Assembly: GCA_030063045.1 (NCBI GenBank)
Contig: JAQSEB010000047.1
Location: forward strand, 2,728,001 to 2,792,000
DNA: 64,000 nucleotides
Direction of reading: 5' to 3'
Source of the DNA: Pratylenchus scribneri
Taxonomy: Eukaryota > Nematoda > Chromadorea > Rhabditida > Pratylenchidae
Each line of letters opens with the position of its first letter. Within the stretch, counting starts at the first letter, position 1. The notes under the pieces are model-generated. The model was given only the letters and a program-made list of their open reading frames with translations, was not told where the DNA came from and searched no databases. Positions 62,308 through 64,000 of this stretch are shown one piece after another. The position numbers were made by a program, and so were the translations under genes.

Positions 62308-64000
62308 TCAAAGACTGGAAACGCATTCTTCTGGCTGATCGCCCTCCTCTTCCTCTTCATCATCATCTTCATCGTCTTTTCCATTGCTATTCCATCCTCT
62401 TCTCCTCAACATTGGTGGCCTTCTATTTTGTTGTTGTGCTCGTCGCTTTTCCCTCTCCCTGTCTCGTTCATCCTCCTCCTCTTCCCTTTCACTTCTCCTT
62501 CCCTCCTCCTCATCATCATCATTCTTCGTCGCTTCATCCTTCCGTTTTTGCTCTTCCATTTTGCTATTTTTCCTATCCAATTGTTGAATTTCATCCTCCA
62601 TCATTTCCTCCACTATTCCTTTCCAATCTTTCTCTTCCTCCTCCGAAACAACAATTCGAATTGGTGGCCGATTTTCACGGCTAAATTTCATCAATTATTT
62701 AATAGGTCAAAAAGGTTCTTAACCTTTTCAAACTACTCCTTAGAATGCCAATGGAATTTGACATTTGTTGTCTTCCACTGGCATTACTATTATTGCTTCT
62801 CCTCGCCGGACTGTCATTCCCTGTCAGAGGGGCCGTTGAAGTGGTTGCTGCGGTCATTGTGGAATGTTGAGTTTGCAATTGGCTCATTTTATGCCGGTGG
62901 CCATGCATATTCATTTCTGGGCCTAAAATCGTTTCTCACTACAAAATGAATTCGTTGGATATCCACAAACTTTTTTGATCTTTTTCCCCATCTTCCTCCT
63001 CTTCCACCCTTCGCCGATTCCTTGTCCGTCTATTTCCGCAACACCGATTGAACCAATTCCTTGGCCTTCTCAACAATTGTTGACTCGAAATTGAATGGAA
63101 ACGTGGCAATGGTGGATGAACGAATGAGGCTGAAAGAGGTGGGCTAATTCCGCCACCGCTTTGTTGCTGATCCAAAAGACAATCTCGCTGGGTTTCTCCG
63201 CCACTTCCGCCGCCTTCTTCATCCTTTTCCCATTCCTTAAATTAATTGGGAAATTATTTGAGAGAATTTGATCAAAAGTGGCATTTTCCCTTTCTCATTT
63301 TATTGTATTTTCCCTTCCCCTTTTATGGTATTTTTTAAAATGCCCACCGTTGCCTTCTCCAAGCACATTAGTAAATGATGATGTTGCAATTCAAAAATGT
63401 CCTCATCTTTCAATTGTTCCGGCCCAAGTAATCCCATTTCAAAGTCGCGCATTCTTTGTTCATGTGCTTTTCTTTTGGTTGAAAGTGCTTGGCCACTGGC
63501 ATTTTTCACAATTCGAATTCGGGCCATTCGTGCTTTCTAAAGGGGAAAATAAATAATAAGATTAGCCCCCAAGCATCAATTCAATAATATTTCTATTTTT
63601 TAAAATTAATTCCAATTCCACGTGCCTTTTGTGCCTTCCTTTTATCCGCCCTCTGATTTTGATGATAAATTCTCGAGAAATTGGAGACAATGACGGGCAC
63701 GGGAAGGGCAATGACCAGCACACCGCTCAATGAACAAATTCCACCCACAACTTTGCCCATCACCTAAAAATAGAAAACAATTTATTCAGAATCAGAATGG
63801 TTTATTTCTATGGATTTAAATTACCGTATGCGGCACAAAATCACCGTATCCAAGTGTGGTCAAAGTGACAATTGTGTACCTGGAAATAATTATTTACTTT
63901 TAAAATTAATGAAAAATATATTAACCAAAAGGCAGCTGGAATTGATGTGAATTTTGTGTCGGGAACCTGAAAATAATTAAAAACATTTTAGAATATTTTT
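62308..64000 (-). CDS. shl-1: Shal/Kv4 voltage-gated potassium channel (3' part)
   Basis: Minus-strand gene whose 5' part lies beyond the right edge. The pore is [15 protein letters not shown] with the GYG filter. S6 and the post-S6 segment ([20 protein letters not shown], then [13 protein letters not shown]) match Kv4 channels, as do [18 protein letters not shown] and [19 protein letters not shown]. The intron after 63626 starts GC; conservation of [12 protein letters not shown] supports that junction. The C-terminus is long and becomes strongly acidic ([13 protein letters not shown]), ending VSSL, a class I PDZ ligand like the terminus of Kv4.2. In C. elegans the orthologue shl-1 carries A-type current in neurons and muscle. 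N-terminal T1, S1-S4 and S5 are outside the window. Confidence 0.9.

Overview
This is AT-rich nuclear DNA from a nematode. Genes are dense and many-exon, with mostly short introns and long AT-rich gaps. The gene content is nematode-typical: a major sperm protein, serpentine chemoreceptors, two DEG/ENaC degenerins, a Patched-related (PTR) protein, a class-2 lipase of the lips type, a C6-domain mucin-like protein and an EB/lustrin cysteine-rich secreted protein. Six introns appear to start with GC instead of GT. Abundant GC-AG introns have been reported in cyst nematodes, so a plant-parasitic tylenchid is a reasonable guess, but the window does not prove it.

Layout. About 0.3-5.4 kb: 3' part of a very large conserved gene, probably unc-79 (NALCN channel complex), plus strand. 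5.7-9.4 kb: a small secreted cysteine-containing protein and a truncated DEG/ENaC gene, minus strand. 9.9-10.9 kb: lipase. 11.2-13.1 kb: two tandem arrays (29 bp and about 34 bp units) joined by a dispersed repeat. 13.4-17.3 kb: MSP, two weakly supported small genes and a secreted kringle-like protein. 19.4-26.9 kb: a neuropeptide-like precursor, a G-protein gamma subunit, a full-length DEG/ENaC gene with suspicious splice sites and an srsx-like receptor. 27.0-30.4 kb: an SLC17-like transporter whose large intron holds the second copy of the repeat and minisatellite.

32.4-34.9 kb: a secreted His-rich protein with an internal repeat, and a Str-superfamily receptor. 35.2-40.0 kb: a glutamate-gated-chloride-like Cys-loop channel. 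Its first intron carries a 172-bp satellite array, and another intron consists almost entirely of a perfect foldback element. 41.6-45.2 kb: a 10-exon gene for an AAA-ATPase-like/PD-(D/E)XK nuclease-like protein, with a MITE in one intron. 47.1-51.1 kb: PTR. 51.5-53.1 kb: second srsx-like receptor. 54-57.7 kb: C6-domain mucin-like protein, a small N-myristoylated Cys-rich protein and an EB/lustrin-type protein. 58.5-61.6 kb: a Gln-rich protein followed by RPAP2/Rtr1. 62.3 kb to the right edge: 3' half of a Shal/Kv4 potassium channel.

Many genes would act in excitable cells: UNC-79, DEG/ENaC, G gamma, GPCRs, Cys-loop channel, Kv4 and the peptide precursor. There is no sign of an organised pathway beyond that. 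The strongest unusual signals are the nuclease-ATPase gene, the intron built from a foldback element, the shared repeat whose edge supplies a splice acceptor, the GC-AG introns, and the two apparent G-to-A splice-site lesions in the second DEG/ENaC gene. All exon models were read by eye from splice signals, frame and family resemblance; none was checked against transcripts.
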